This document shows positions 17,966-26,924 of a DNA stretch of 64,000 nucleotides, piece by piece. Below the pieces are notes generated by a model. It had not been told where the DNA came from. It saw only the letters and a list, made by a program, of their open reading frames with translations, and made no database searches. The position numbers and the translations under genes were made by a program. Within the stretch, counting starts at the first letter, position 1. Every line of letters starts with the position of its first letter. This stretch comes from Paracoccaceae bacterium (GTDB lineage Bacteria; Pseudomonadota; Alphaproteobacteria; Rhodobacterales; Rhodobacteraceae): positions 1 through 64,000 of the forward strand of contig CACAPQ010000010.1 of the NCBI GenBank assembly GCA_902534325.1. Reading direction: 5' to 3'.

Positions 17966-19606
17966 ATGCAGAAAGAACGATTATATATTTATGATACCAC
18001 TCTGCGTGACGGACAACAAACTCAAGGCGTTCAGTTTTCCATAGATGAAAAAATAGCCATTACCCGTTCACTAGACGGGTTGGGTGTTGACTATATAGAG
18101 GGCGGTTGGCCAGGCGCTAATCCTGTTGATAGCGAATTGTTTGAACGGAAAGAGAAAACGGACGCAATTTTTACGGCCTTTGGAATGACCAAGAGATCTG
18201 GCCGATCAGCGGCAAATGATGAAATCCTTTCCGCTGTACTTAATTCAGGAACATCTGCTGTTTGCCTAGTGGGTAAATCCCATGATTTTCATGTTGAAAA
18301 AGCTTTGGGCATCTCCCTTGATGAAAATTTAACCAATATCTCTAGTTCAATTAGCCATATGGTTGATAACAAAAGAGAGGTTATTTTTGATGCAGAGCAT
18401 TTTTTTGATGGGTTTAAGGATAATCCTAGTTATGCGCTCCAAACTTTAAAGTTAGCTTTGGATGCTGGAGCGAAATGGGTTGTTTTATGTGACACGAATG
18501 GTGGCTCTCTTCCAAACGAAATAAGAAAAATAGTTGAGGATATTATAAACTATGGGATCGCCGGTGATTGTTTGGGTATTCATGCGCATAACGATACTGA
18601 AAATGCTGTAGCGAATACATTAGCAGCGATTGACGCTGGCGCACGTCAAATACAAGGCACATTAAATGGTTTAGGGGAAAGGTGTGGAAACGCAAACCTA
18701 ACCTCTATCATCCCAACCTTATTGCTAAAGCCGCCTTATAAAGATAAATTTGAGACAGGAATATCAATGAGTTCATTGTCGAGCCTTACTCGAGTTTCCC
18801 GCCAGTTAGATGATATAATAAATCGAATCCCTTTAAAGCAAGCTCCTTATGTTGGCGCTTCTGCTTTTGCACACAAAGCGGGTCTACATGCTTCTGCTAT
18901 TATCAAAGATCCCACTACATATGAACATATAGAACCTTCTTTAACTGGAAATAGCAGAATAATTCCTGTATCCAACCAAGCGGGTCAGTCTAACTTAGTT
19001 CGCCGACTAACTGAAGCAGGTCTCAGTATTAAAAAAAATGATCCTGCTATTGGCCGAATTCTTGAAATTGTGAAAGAGCGAGAGGCTATTGGTTATTCAT
19101 TTGATACTGCACAGGCGAGCTTTGAACTTTTAGCCCGTCGTGAGCTAGACGAGTTACCAACTTTTTTCGAAGTTAAAAGATACCGAGTGACTGTAGAAAG
19201 ACGAAAAAACAAGTACAATAAATTAGTAAGTTTGTCGGAGGCAGTTGTTGTCGTTAAGGTGGATGACGAAAAAAAACTTTCTGCAAGTGAAAGTATGGAT
19301 GAAGTTGGTTCGGATAGAGGTCCTGTTAATGCTTTGTCGAAAGCTCTGACTAAAGATCTTGGAAGTTACCAAAAATTAATTGATGACATAAAGTTGGTTG
19401 ATTTTAAGGTTCGGATAACCCAAGGAGGCACAGAGGCTGTAACGCGTGTCGTTATTGATAGTGAAGATAAGAATGGAGTGCGCTGGTCAACAGTTGGTGT
19501 TTCACCCAATATAGTTGATGCTAGTTTCGAAGCGCTTTTGGATGCGATCAACTGGAAAATAGTTAGAGATACAAATACGCAAAGAAAATTTGTTACCAAG
19601 CATTAG
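17966..19606 (+). CDS. cimA: Citramalate synthase
   Basis: CimA condenses pyruvate and acetyl-CoA to (R)-citramalate, feeding 2-oxobutyrate and isoleucine synthesis without threonine. The 546 residues have the HMGL-like TIM barrel with YDTTLRDGQQTQGV at the N-terminus, the metal-binding HAHNDTENAVAN and NGLGERCGNANL. A C-terminal LeuA-type allosteric domain follows from about residue 400. The length and the GQQTQGV form match the CimA subfamily (TIGR00977) better than 2-isopropylmalate synthase. Confidence 0.93.
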   Translation: MQKERLYIYDTTLRDGQQTQGVQFSIDEKIAITRSLDGLGVDYIEGGWPGANPVDSELFERKEKTDAIFTAFGMTKRSGRSAANDEILSAVLNSGTSAVCLVGKSHDFHVEKALGISLDENLTNISSSISHMVDNKREVIFDAEHFFDGFKDNPSYALQTLKLALDAGAKWVVLCDTNGGSLPNEIRKIVEDIINYGIAGDCLGIHAHNDTENAVANTLAAIDAGARQIQGTLNGLGERCGNANLTSIIPTLLLKPPYKDKFETGISMSSLSSLTRVSRQLDDIINRIPLKQAPYVGASAFAHKAGLHASAIIKDPTTYEHIEPSLTGNSRIIPVSNQAGQSNLVRRLTEAGLSIKKNDPAIGRILEIVKEREAIGYSFDTAQASFELLARRELDELPTFFEVKRYRVTVERRKNKYNKLVSLSEAVVVVKVDDEKKLSASESMDEVGSDRGPVNALSKALTKDLGSYQKLIDDIKLVDFKVRITQGGTEAVTRVVIDSEDKNGVRWSTVGVSPNIVDASFEALLDAINWKIVRDTNTQRKFVTKH

Positions 19607-19618
19607 CGAATTTCTATA

Positions 19619-20395
19619 TTGGAATGGGTTTTGGAATTATCGGATGACATACTTCAGTGCGCTAACTTAGTGAAACAGGGTGATTATGAGCGCTACAGAG
19701 TCATAATGACCCTAGATCCAAAGCTGCGATCTGATTTATTTGTTTTAATGGCAGCAAATATAGAAATTTCTAGAGCTCCTTGGATGAGTAGAGAAAGTTT
19801 AATTTCTGAAATTAGGCTGAGATGGTGGCTCGAGGCAATTGAAGAAATTGAGTCAGACAAAGCTGTCCGCAGACACTTTGTCACGTCACCCTTAGAAAAT
19901 ATCTTGGACCAGTCACAAACAAAATTAATTAAGGAAAATATAACAGCCCGGTCTTGGGATATAAATTCTAATCCACATCTGAACCAGAAAGAACTATTTC
20001 ATTATATTGACTGCACTTCAGGCAATATTTGGGCAGTGGCTGCCGAACTTCTTGGTGGACCACAAAAAATTGGTAGACTTTTGGGAAATGCGATTGGTGT
20101 CGTTCAATATTGTAAAGCAAGTAATGAATTTACTGAAAGGGGCAGAACCCCGTTTCCTAAACCAGAAGACGAAATCATTCAATTTTTTTTGCTATGGGGG
20201 AAAACTCAATTAGACGAAGGCTTATTTGAAGTTGGAAAACTATCAAAGCCAAAGAATGCTATCCGCAGATTTGTGTGGGATACAAATTTTTATCTAAAAC
20301 GGTTTTTAAGCAATCCAGACTATATAAAAACCTCCGCAAAGCCATACGATCCACTGAGATTTTTCCGGTTTTGGAATGCATATTTAAGATTTTGA
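19619..20395 (+). CDS. Degenerate squalene/phytoene synthase family protein (NDUFAF6-like)
   Basis: The 258 residues follow the squalene/phytoene synthase fold: RYRVIMTLDPKLRSDLF and RLRWWLEAIEEI near the N-terminus, and WAVAAELLGG and IGVVQYCKASN in the middle. The two Asp-rich motifs that bind magnesium-diphosphate in true synthases are not present in recognisable form, so prenyl transfer is unlikely. Alphaproteobacteria and mitochondria have such inactive homologues (NDUFAF6 assists complex I assembly), and a comparable role is inferred. It follows cimA by 12 bases and starts with TTG. It converges with the MFS gene. Confidence 0.8.
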   Translation: MEWVLELSDDILQCANLVKQGDYERYRVIMTLDPKLRSDLFVLMAANIEISRAPWMSRESLISEIRLRWWLEAIEEIESDKAVRRHFVTSPLENILDQSQTKLIKENITARSWDINSNPHLNQKELFHYIDCTSGNIWAVAAELLGGPQKIGRLLGNAIGVVQYCKASNEFTERGRTPFPKPEDEIIQFFLLWGKTQLDEGLFEVGKLSKPKNAIRRFVWDTNFYLKRFLSNPDYIKTSAKPYDPLRFFRFWNAYLRF

Positions 20396-20415
20396 AATAT
20401 TCAGTTCAATATCAA

Positions 20416-21636
20416 TTATGAATTGCTGTAATTAGGGTTTTTATTTTTCATAAGCCAAACCAGTGCTGCTCCTGCGATCAAAAGCATCGGAAATATAGCT
20501 AGATTTACAGCGGTCCAACCTGTCAAATGATCCCCTCCAGTACAGTTCATAAGTCCTCCTGATGAGAATGAAGCTACGGTTACACCACCAAAAACGAATA
20601 GGTCATTCATACCCTGGATCCTGCCACGTTCAGCTTCTGAATGGCTGTTTGTCAACATAGTAGTTGCACCAATGAAACCAAAATTCCAACCTAATCCGAT
20701 AAAAATAAGCGCTATAAAAAAGTTTTCTATCTGAACTCCCGATAATGCAACAATTCCTGCAAAAGCAAGAAAAAACAATCCAATACACACAATCAATTCT
20801 TCGCCGTATCGGGTAATTAGATGTCCTGTAAAAAATGAAGGTAAAAACATTGCAATAACATGCGCTGAAACAACATTAGCTGCATCACTAGCAGAATATC
20901 CACATCCAACTACTGCTAAAGGAGTGGAAGTCATAACTAAGTTCATCATTGCATAAGAAACCATGGCGCAAATCATAGCTACAGCGATGCGGGGAGTGGT
21001 TATGAGTTCCTTATGAGATCGCTTATCTAGATAATCTATATTTTTTTTCTCAAGCTTTGGTATTTTTAAAAACAAAAATAAAAATGAGCCCATAAAGTTT
21101 AAAATAACGATTGCGATGTATGTCCCAAGAAATGGAATTACCATAGCCTCTGCTGAGATTTTAACAATTTGCGGACCAATTATTGCAGAAGCTAATCCGC
21201 CAGCCATAACGTATGATATAGCCTTGGGTCTAAAATTTTTAGTTGCGGTATCGGCTGCGGCAAATCGGTAAAAACCCTGCGCAGACATGTAAATACCTGT
21301 TAAAAGGCTCCCAAGCAGAAAAATAGAAAAAGAGCCAGTTGCCAGACCGACGGCTCCGATGATACCTCCGGTAAATCCCCCTATTGCTCCAATAAAAAAA
21401 CCAAACTTTCTTCCAAATTTTTGCATTAAGTTTGACAGAGGAGAGGCTGTAATCATGGAACCCAAAACAATCATTGAAATTGGAAGTGTTGCAAAGCACG
21501 CGTTTGAGGCTAAGGACTGACCAGCTAATCCACCGACAGTAAAAATCATTGGCATTTGAGAGCCTAGTATGGCTTGCGCAAATATCAAAACGGCCACGTT
21601 TCGTTTAGCTAATTGATTATCACCTTTAAAAGACAT
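20416..21636 (-). CDS. Major facilitator superfamily transporter
   Basis: This integral membrane protein of 406 residues has about 12 predicted helices. The MFS loop motif between helices 2 and 3 appears as LSNLMQKFGRKFGFFIGA. A charged central loop (LKIPKLEKKNIDYLDKRSHKE) separates the two six-helix halves, and the motif is echoed in TGHLITRYGEELIV. The overall look is of a drug or metabolite exporter-like permease, but no substrate can be assigned. It is a single gene with its own promoter region, diverging from the DNA glycosylase gene. Confidence 0.88.
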   Translation of the reverse strand: MSFKGDNQLAKRNVAVLIFAQAILGSQMPMIFTVGGLAGQSLASNACFATLPISMIVLGSMITASPLSNLMQKFGRKFGFFIGAIGGFTGGIIGAVGLATGSFSIFLLGSLLTGIYMSAQGFYRFAAADTATKNFRPKAISYVMAGGLASAIIGPQIVKISAEAMVIPFLGTYIAIVILNFMGSFLFLFLKIPKLEKKNIDYLDKRSHKELITTPRIAVAMICAMVSYAMMNLVMTSTPLAVVGCGYSASDAANVVSAHVIAMFLPSFFTGHLITRYGEELIVCIGLFFLAFAGIVALSGVQIENFFIALIFIGLGWNFGFIGATTMLTNSHSEAERGRIQGMNDLFVFGGVTVASFSSGGLMNCTGGDHLTGWTAVNLAIFPMLLIAGAALVWLMKNKNPNYSNS

Positions 21637-21768
21637 GAACCGGCGGTACGCGTTTAAGACTTGATATTCAAGGACTTATTAAACATAAGAAACTGATTTA
21701 TTAACTAAGTAATTATTTTAAATTCAAAATTGCAAAAGTTTTAAGATAATTTTTAGATCGAGGTTCGA

Positions 21769-22398
21769 ATGGAAGAGCGCATAATAATATCTCAAGAATG
21801 TATTTCAGAGGGTTTGGCGGCGTTAAGTAAACTGGAACCCAAATTTAAACAAGTAATAAAAACTATTGAGGAAGTTCCGCTTAGAAGGACTTCCGAGGGT
21901 TTCGATCGCCTTTTGTCAACCATTGTATCGCAGCAACTCAGTGTAGCTGCGGCAGATGCAATTTGGAACAAAATACAACTAGCTGGTTTGAGTAAAATTC
22001 AAAAGATTAGAACAGTATCAGACCATGAACTGCGAGATGTTGGATTGAGCAAGCAGAAAATAAAATATGTGAGATCATTAGCAAATGCAAATATCAATTA
22101 TAGATCTCTAAGGAATATGCCGACTTCGCAAGTTGTAAGTGAACTCACGCAAGTATCCGGTATAGGGAACTGGACTGCCGAAATTTATGCTATGTTTAGC
22201 TTAGGTCGAGCAGATGTTTTCGCTCCTGGAGATTTAGCTCTACAAGAAGCAACACGTGCACTATTTAATCTTCAAGAACGCCCAAGTGAGAAGGAATTAA
22301 GATCTATGGCCAAAGATTGGTCGCCTTGGCAAGCCGTTGCCGCTCGATTACTCTGGTCGTACTATAATCAACAAAAAAAGCGGGAGGGAATACGGTGA
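21769..22398 (+). CDS. DNA-3-methyladenine glycosylase II-like (AlkA family)
   Basis: This helix-hairpin-helix GPD-superfamily base-excision glycosylase removes alkylated purines. The 209 residues show TIVSQQLSVAAADAI near 51-65, the helix-hairpin-helix LTQVSGIGNWTAEIY at about 126-140 and the catalytic Asp155 in APGDLALQEA. The protein lacks the N-terminal AlkA domain, as do many short bacterial members. It overlaps the downstream esterase gene by 4 bases. Confidence 0.9.
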   Translation: MEERIIISQECISEGLAALSKLEPKFKQVIKTIEEVPLRRTSEGFDRLLSTIVSQQLSVAAADAIWNKIQLAGLSKIQKIRTVSDHELRDVGLSKQKIKYVRSLANANINYRSLRNMPTSQVVSELTQVSGIGNWTAEIYAMFSLGRADVFAPGDLALQEATRALFNLQERPSEKELRSMAKDWSPWQAVAARLLWSYYNQQKKREGIR

Positions 22399-23063
22399 CC
22401 CGAATACTTAAGTCTGAACGAAAAGATGCGCTCTCTGGGTCGACTCGATCAGCAGTTATTTTTCTTCACGGATATGGAGCCAATGGTGCTGACCTTTTAG
22501 GGCTTGCAGATCCACTTTCTGAGCATTTACCTGATACTTTATTTATTGCCCCAGATGCTCCGGAAAGCTGTGCAGGTTCGCCCCTTGGTTTTCAATGGTT
22601 TCCCATCCCCTGGATTGATGGATCTTCAGAGGAGGAAAGTATGCGAGGTATGGTAGCTTCAGCAAACGATCTAAATGCTTTTCTTGATGCGTTGATGGTT
22701 GACGAAGATTTATTACCGGAACAAGTTGTATTATTTGGTTTTTCCCAGGGCACTATGCTCGCTCTGCACATAGTTCCTCGCCGCGAAGATGAGATTGCTG
22801 GATTGGTCGCCTTTTCAGGTAGGCTTTTAGAACCTGAGGCCCTAGTGGACGAAGTAAATTGTAAGCCGCCTATTTTATTAGTGCACGGGGATCAAGATGA
22901 TGTAGTGCCTGTCCAATCTCTACCATTGGCTGTTGAAGGATTACAAAAAGCTGGTTTCAAAGATGTATTTGCTCACGTAATGAAAGATACAGGTCATGGC
23001 ATTGCTCCCGATGGTTTATCAGTTGCTTTGGCTTTTATTCGAGATAAGCTTGGATTTTTGTGA
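22395..23063 (+). CDS. Phospholipase/carboxylesterase family alpha/beta hydrolase
   Basis: This small serine hydrolase of 222 residues has the oxyanion motif LHGYGANG, the nucleophile elbow GFSQG with Ser117, Asp in HGDQDDVVP and His in DTGHGIAP. It belongs to the bacterial carboxylesterase (acyl-protein thioesterase-like) group. The GTG start at 22395 overlaps the glycosylase stop. It has a strong GGGAGGG ribosome-binding site 7 bases upstream. Substrate unknown, probably short-chain esters. Confidence 0.9.
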   Translation: MTRILKSERKDALSGSTRSAVIFLHGYGANGADLLGLADPLSEHLPDTLFIAPDAPESCAGSPLGFQWFPIPWIDGSSEEESMRGMVASANDLNAFLDALMVDEDLLPEQVVLFGFSQGTMLALHIVPRREDEIAGLVAFSGRLLEPEALVDEVNCKPPILLVHGDQDDVVPVQSLPLAVEGLQKAGFKDVFAHVMKDTGHGIAPDGLSVALAFIRDKLGFL

Positions 23064-23139
23064 TTGAGACCACAACATCATCTTTAAGAATAGCTACATG
23101 GAGAGGCTTGATACAATTTAAATACGATATATAGTATAT

Positions 23140-23772
23140 ATGAAAGATAATAAATCTTACAATAAAAATGATTGGGGGTCATTAAGTATGGGTGAGTTTA
23201 TAGACGGTGAGTTATCGAAAGATCCGAGCACCTTAAAGCATCATCCGGCTTTAGTTTTAAACGCTGATTACAGACCTTTATCATACTATCCTTTGTCACT
23301 TTGGTGTTGGCAGGATGCAGTTAAAGCAGCTTACATGGAGCGTGTTGATATTGTTGCTCAGTATGATAAATTTGTTCACAGCCCTACGATAAAAATAAAA
23401 ATACCCTCTGTTGTCGTTTTGAAAGATTATGTGAGGCCCCAAAAAAGCGTTGCATTTACAAGGTTTAACTTATTCTTACGTGATGAATTCAGATGCCAGT
23501 ACTGTGGAAATCGGGGAGAGTTAACATTTGATCATGTTATTCCTCGTTCTTCGGGCGGCACAACAAGATGGGATAATGTGGTAGCCGCGTGTAGCCCATG
23601 TAATCTTCGAAAAGGCTCTAAGTCTTTGGGGCGGGCAGGGTTGCACCTTAGGCGAAAGCCGAGGCAACCAACTGCTCCTGAATTGCAAAATTTAGGACGC
23701 AAATTTCCACCTAACTACCTTCACGACAGTTGGATGGATTTTCTATATTGGGATAGCGAATTAGATGCATAA
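23140..23772 (+). CDS. HNH endonuclease family protein
   Basis: The 210 residues have a zinc-stabilised HNH nuclease core at about 119-155: CQYC, DHVIPRSSGGTTRWDN and CSPCN, with catalytic His132. The N-terminal 100 residues (ALVLNADYRPLSYYPLSLW) are typical of a chromosomal HNH family widespread in alphaproteobacteria. It is not flanked by restriction, phage or mobile genes. A second possible start is the ATG at residue 17. The first start lacks an obvious Shine-Dalgarno. Function in the host is unknown. Confidence 0.85.
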   Translation: MKDNKSYNKNDWGSLSMGEFIDGELSKDPSTLKHHPALVLNADYRPLSYYPLSLWCWQDAVKAAYMERVDIVAQYDKFVHSPTIKIKIPSVVVLKDYVRPQKSVAFTRFNLFLRDEFRCQYCGNRGELTFDHVIPRSSGGTTRWDNVVAACSPCNLRKGSKSLGRAGLHLRRKPRQPTAPELQNLGRKFPPNYLHDSWMDFLYWDSELDA

Positions 23773-23861
23773 ACAAAATAATTGTTATTTCATTTGTGAG
23801 GTATTATATTACCCCATTTTTAAACTATTGATTTAAATATAAAAATTATTTCTTTTCTCCA

Positions 23862-23890
23862 TTGACTATAGGTAGTTGGCTCAGTATCAA
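23862..23890 (+). promoter_or_regulatory. Candidate sigma70 promoter for rplM-rpsI
   Basis: TTGACT at 23862-23867 is followed by a 17-base spacer and TATCAA at 23885-23890, about 50 bases before the rplM start. The -35 matches five of six consensus bases and the -10 four of six. This fits a start site within the long gap after the HNH gene. Confidence 0.5.
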
Positions 23891-23942
23891 CCTTCAAACT
23901 TTTTGTTCACGTGACACAAAAGTAATAAAGAGGAAATTTTTT

Positions 23943-24404
23943 ATGAAAACATTTTCTGCGACTCCTGCGGATATCGAAAAAAAGTGGATACTTATCGACG
24001 CCGAGGGATTAGTTTTAGGTAGATTAGCTTCGATAATAGCAAATCGATTAAGAGGAAAGCATAAGCCATCTTTCACCCCTCACATGGATTGTGGTGATAA
24101 CGTAATTGTTATTAATGCAGGTAAAGTTCAACTAACCGGCAACAAGCGTCAAGAAAATTACTATTGGCATACTGGGTATCCTGGTGGAATCAAATCACGA
24201 ACTAAAGAGGACATATTAGATGGTGAACACCCAGAAAGGGTTTTAACGTTAGCAGTGAAGCGGATGCTGCCAAGTAATCGTTTAAGCCGAAGGATAATGA
24301 CTAATTTGAGGGTCTATGCTGGCTCTGACCATCCTCACGAAGCACAAGCTCCAGAGATATTAGACGTGAAATCAATGAATTCTAAAAACACAAGGGTTGC
24401 ATAA
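23943..24404 (+). CDS. rplM: 50S ribosomal protein L13
   Basis: This large-subunit protein nucleates 50S assembly by binding 23S rRNA. It starts at ATG 23943, which has AGAGGAAA 7 bases upstream; the frame is open back to 23862, but that extension lacks family similarity. The resulting 153 residues begin [15 protein letters not shown], the standard alphaproteobacterial L13 N-terminus. [20 protein letters not shown] and the [10 protein letters not shown] motif are clear. rpsI follows 1 base after the stop. Confidence 0.97.
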   Translation: MKTFSATPADIEKKWILIDAEGLVLGRLASIIANRLRGKHKPSFTPHMDCGDNVIVINAGKVQLTGNKRQENYYWHTGYPGGIKSRTKEDILDGEHPERVLTLAVKRMLPSNRLSRRIMTNLRVYAGSDHPHEAQAPEILDVKSMNSKNTRVA

Positions 24405-24405
24405 A

Positions 24406-24894
24406 ATGGCAGAAGATATCAAAAGTTTGGGAGACTTAGAAACAGTTGCGACCTCTGCTGAAGCAATCGTTGAAACCACAATAGTTCGAGAACCAAAGCG
24501 CGATGACTTTGGCCGCTCTTATGCAACCGGTAAGAGAAAAGACGCAATTGCCAGAGTTTGGATAAAACCAGGTTCCGGTAAAGTAGTGGTAAACGGAAAA
24601 GAGATGAACTCGTATTTTGCACGCCCTGTTTTGCAAATGATTTTACGCCAGCCTTTTCAAGTAGCGGGGGTAGAAGACCAGTTCGACGTGAATGCAACAG
24701 TGAAAGGTGGTGGTCTTTCGGGCCAGGCTGGAGCAGTAAAACATGGAATTTCAAAGGCGCTACAACTGTATGAACCCTCCCTACGCGGAGCGTTGAAGTC
24801 TGCAGGGTTTCTCACACGTGACAGTCGAGTTGTTGAGCGTAAGAAATATGGTAAGAGAAAAGCCAGACGCTCTTTTCAGTTTTCTAAGCGTTAA
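24406..24894 (+). CDS. rpsI: 30S ribosomal protein S9
   Basis: S9 contacts the P-site tRNA anticodon loop through its C-terminal tail. The start at ATG 24406 gives 162 residues. The first 35 are a variable acidic extension common in alphaproteobacteria. The S9 core follows, with [15 protein letters not shown] and [12 protein letters not shown], and it ends with the basic tail [12 protein letters not shown]. It is co-transcribed with rplM and followed by a clear terminator. Confidence 0.97.
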   Translation: MAEDIKSLGDLETVATSAEAIVETTIVREPKRDDFGRSYATGKRKDAIARVWIKPGSGKVVVNGKEMNSYFARPVLQMILRQPFQVAGVEDQFDVNATVKGGGLSGQAGAVKHGISKALQLYEPSLRGALKSAGFLTRDSRVVERKKYGKRKARRSFQFSKR

Positions 24895-24925
24895 TACTTC
24901 ATTCCGAAATTTTACAACCAAAGAG

Positions 24926-24954
24926 AGCGCCTTTGAAAGTAGGCGCTTTTTTTT
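24926..24954 (+). terminator. Rho-independent terminator after rpsI
   Basis: AGCGCCT at 24926-24932 pairs with AGGCGCT at 24941-24947 across an 8-base loop, followed directly by seven T. The opposite strand lacks a good U-run, so it mainly stops rplM-rpsI transcription and shields the convergent typA gene. Confidence 0.88.
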
Positions 24955-24977
24955 AAAATCTAATAGGTAAATTGCTA

Positions 24978-26807
24978 CTAAGTTACGTTTACTTCTTTGG
25001 CTCTTCGTTTTCTTTCATGTGGATCTAAAAACCTTTTTCGCAAGCGAATACTGTCAGGCGTTACTTCAACCAACTCATCATTATCAATATATGCAATGGC
25101 TTCCTCTAGACTAAATTTTATGTGAGGGGTAAGGCGAACTGCTTCATCTGATCCAGAGGCCCGGACATTCGTCAATTTTTTACCTTTGAGTGGGTTAACT
25201 TCAAGATCATTTTCTCTGCTATGCTCGCCGATGATCATTCCCTCATAAACTTTGGTTTGTGGGCCTAAAAACATCCGACCTCTTTCTTCTAAATTCCAAA
25301 GAGCGTAGGCAACTGATTCACCATTTTCAATAGATATTAGAACTCCAGCTCTTCGACCTGGAATTGCACCTTTATGTTCTGCCCAACTGTGAAAAACACG
25401 ATTTAATATCCCTGTACCTCTGGTATCAGTCAAAAACTCACCGTGATAACCAATCAAACCTCTCGATGGAACATGAGCTATTATTCTTGTTTTGTTGGAC
25501 CCTGATGGACGCATTTCAACAAGAGACCCTTTTCGAGCTCCTGTTATTTTTTCAATAACCGCTCCAGAATACTCGTCGTCAACATCAATAGTGACTTCTT
25601 CAATAGGCTCTAGGGTTTTTCCCGTTTCGTCTTTTTGAGTCAGCACTCGTGGTCGAGAAACTGATAGTTCAAAACCCTCACGCCGCATATTTTCAATCAG
25701 TACTCCCATTTGTAACTCCCCACGTCCAGCGACTTCAAATGCATCACCGCCTAGAGTTTCGGAGACTTTTATTGCGACATTGCTTTCCGCCTCTTTGAGC
25801 AGTCTTTCTCTAATAACTCTGTTCTGTACTTTACTTCCTTCACGTCCAGCCAGGGGACTATCGTTTATTCCAAAGGTAACACTGATAGTCGGTGGGTCGA
25901 TAGGAAGAGCTTCAATCGGTTCTTCCACAGCTAGCGCACACAAAGTATCTGAAACAGTAGCTTTATTCATTCCAGCCAGCGACACAATATCGCCTGCAGT
26001 AGCTTCTTCAATGTCTTTCATTGATAAACCTCTGAAAGCTAATATTTTTGTTACTCTGAACTGTTCAATTTTTTGTCCTATACGACTAAGTGCTTGAATA
26101 GTGGAACCTATCTTTATTTGCCCACTTTCTATTCTACCTGTCAAAATTCGGCCAACAAAAGGATCATGGCCAAGCGTTGTTGAAAGCATTCTAAAATCTT
26201 CATTTTTTTTACTTAATTGTCCGGGGGCAGTTACATGATTTATTACTAAGTCAAATAGGGCGCTCAGGTCTTTTCTAGGGCCCGTCAATTCATGATCGGC
26301 CCAGCCCGCCCGACCTGAGGCATACATATGGGGAAAGTCTAACTGATCTTCATTGGCATCTAATGAAGCAAACAAATCAAAGCATTCATCTAAAGCTCTA
26401 TCAGGCTCAGCGTCAGATTTATCAACTTTATTCAAAACAACTATTGGACGCAGTCCTAAATTTAAAGCTTTAGATGTTACAAATTTTGTTTGCGGCATTG
26501 GGCCTTCTGCTGCATCAACTAACAGAACAACTCCATCAACCATACTAAGGATGCGCTCAACTTCTCCACCGAAGTCGGCGTGACCAGGAGTATCTACAAT
26601 ATTTATTCGCGTTTCTTTCCACTCTACGGAAGTTGCTTTTGCTAAGATCGTAATACCACGCTCTCGTTCTAAGTCATTGCTGTCCATTACGCGCTCGGAC
26701 ACATTTTGGTTTGCCCGAAATGCACCTGATTGTTTAAGTAGCTCGTCTACTAAGGTAGTTTTTCCGTGATCTACGTGTGCAATAATGGCAATATTACGAA
26801 TATCCAT
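24978..26807 (-). CDS. typA: Ribosome-binding GTPase TypA/BipA
   Basis: This translational GTPase related to EF-G is involved in 50S assembly and stress adaptation. The 609 residues contain the G1 motif AHVDHGKTTL, G2 ERERGITI, G3 DTPGHADFGG and G4 NKVDKSDA. EF-Tu-like domain 2, EF-G-like domains and the TypA-specific C-terminal domain (HIKFSLEEAIAYIDNDELVEVTP) follow. GAGG lies about 9 bases before the ATG. It stands alone on the minus strand, 117 bases from the mttB-like gene. Confidence 0.96.
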   Translation of the reverse strand: MDIRNIAIIAHVDHGKTTLVDELLKQSGAFRANQNVSERVMDSNDLERERGITILAKATSVEWKETRINIVDTPGHADFGGEVERILSMVDGVVLLVDAAEGPMPQTKFVTSKALNLGLRPIVVLNKVDKSDAEPDRALDECFDLFASLDANEDQLDFPHMYASGRAGWADHELTGPRKDLSALFDLVINHVTAPGQLSKKNEDFRMLSTTLGHDPFVGRILTGRIESGQIKIGSTIQALSRIGQKIEQFRVTKILAFRGLSMKDIEEATAGDIVSLAGMNKATVSDTLCALAVEEPIEALPIDPPTISVTFGINDSPLAGREGSKVQNRVIRERLLKEAESNVAIKVSETLGGDAFEVAGRGELQMGVLIENMRREGFELSVSRPRVLTQKDETGKTLEPIEEVTIDVDDEYSGAVIEKITGARKGSLVEMRPSGSNKTRIIAHVPSRGLIGYHGEFLTDTRGTGILNRVFHSWAEHKGAIPGRRAGVLISIENGESVAYALWNLEERGRMFLGPQTKVYEGMIIGEHSRENDLEVNPLKGKKLTNVRASGSDEAVRLTPHIKFSLEEAIAYIDNDELVEVTPDSIRLRKRFLDPHERKRRAKEVNVT

Positions 26808-26924
26808 ATTGGAATACCTCTATAATTCACGGCGCGGCCTATAGGGTTTCTACGGAGAATACCAGTAAATAAAATTAAAAATAACTATTGATTAATTTAG
26901 CAGTTTTGATTGGCGGTGTTGTGC

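Noticed and set aside
23140-23772. HNH protein as part of a mobile intron, phage or restriction system
   Set aside because: Flanking genes are ordinary housekeeping genes, and no repeats, methyltransferase or integrase are near; it matches a chromosomal HNH family.
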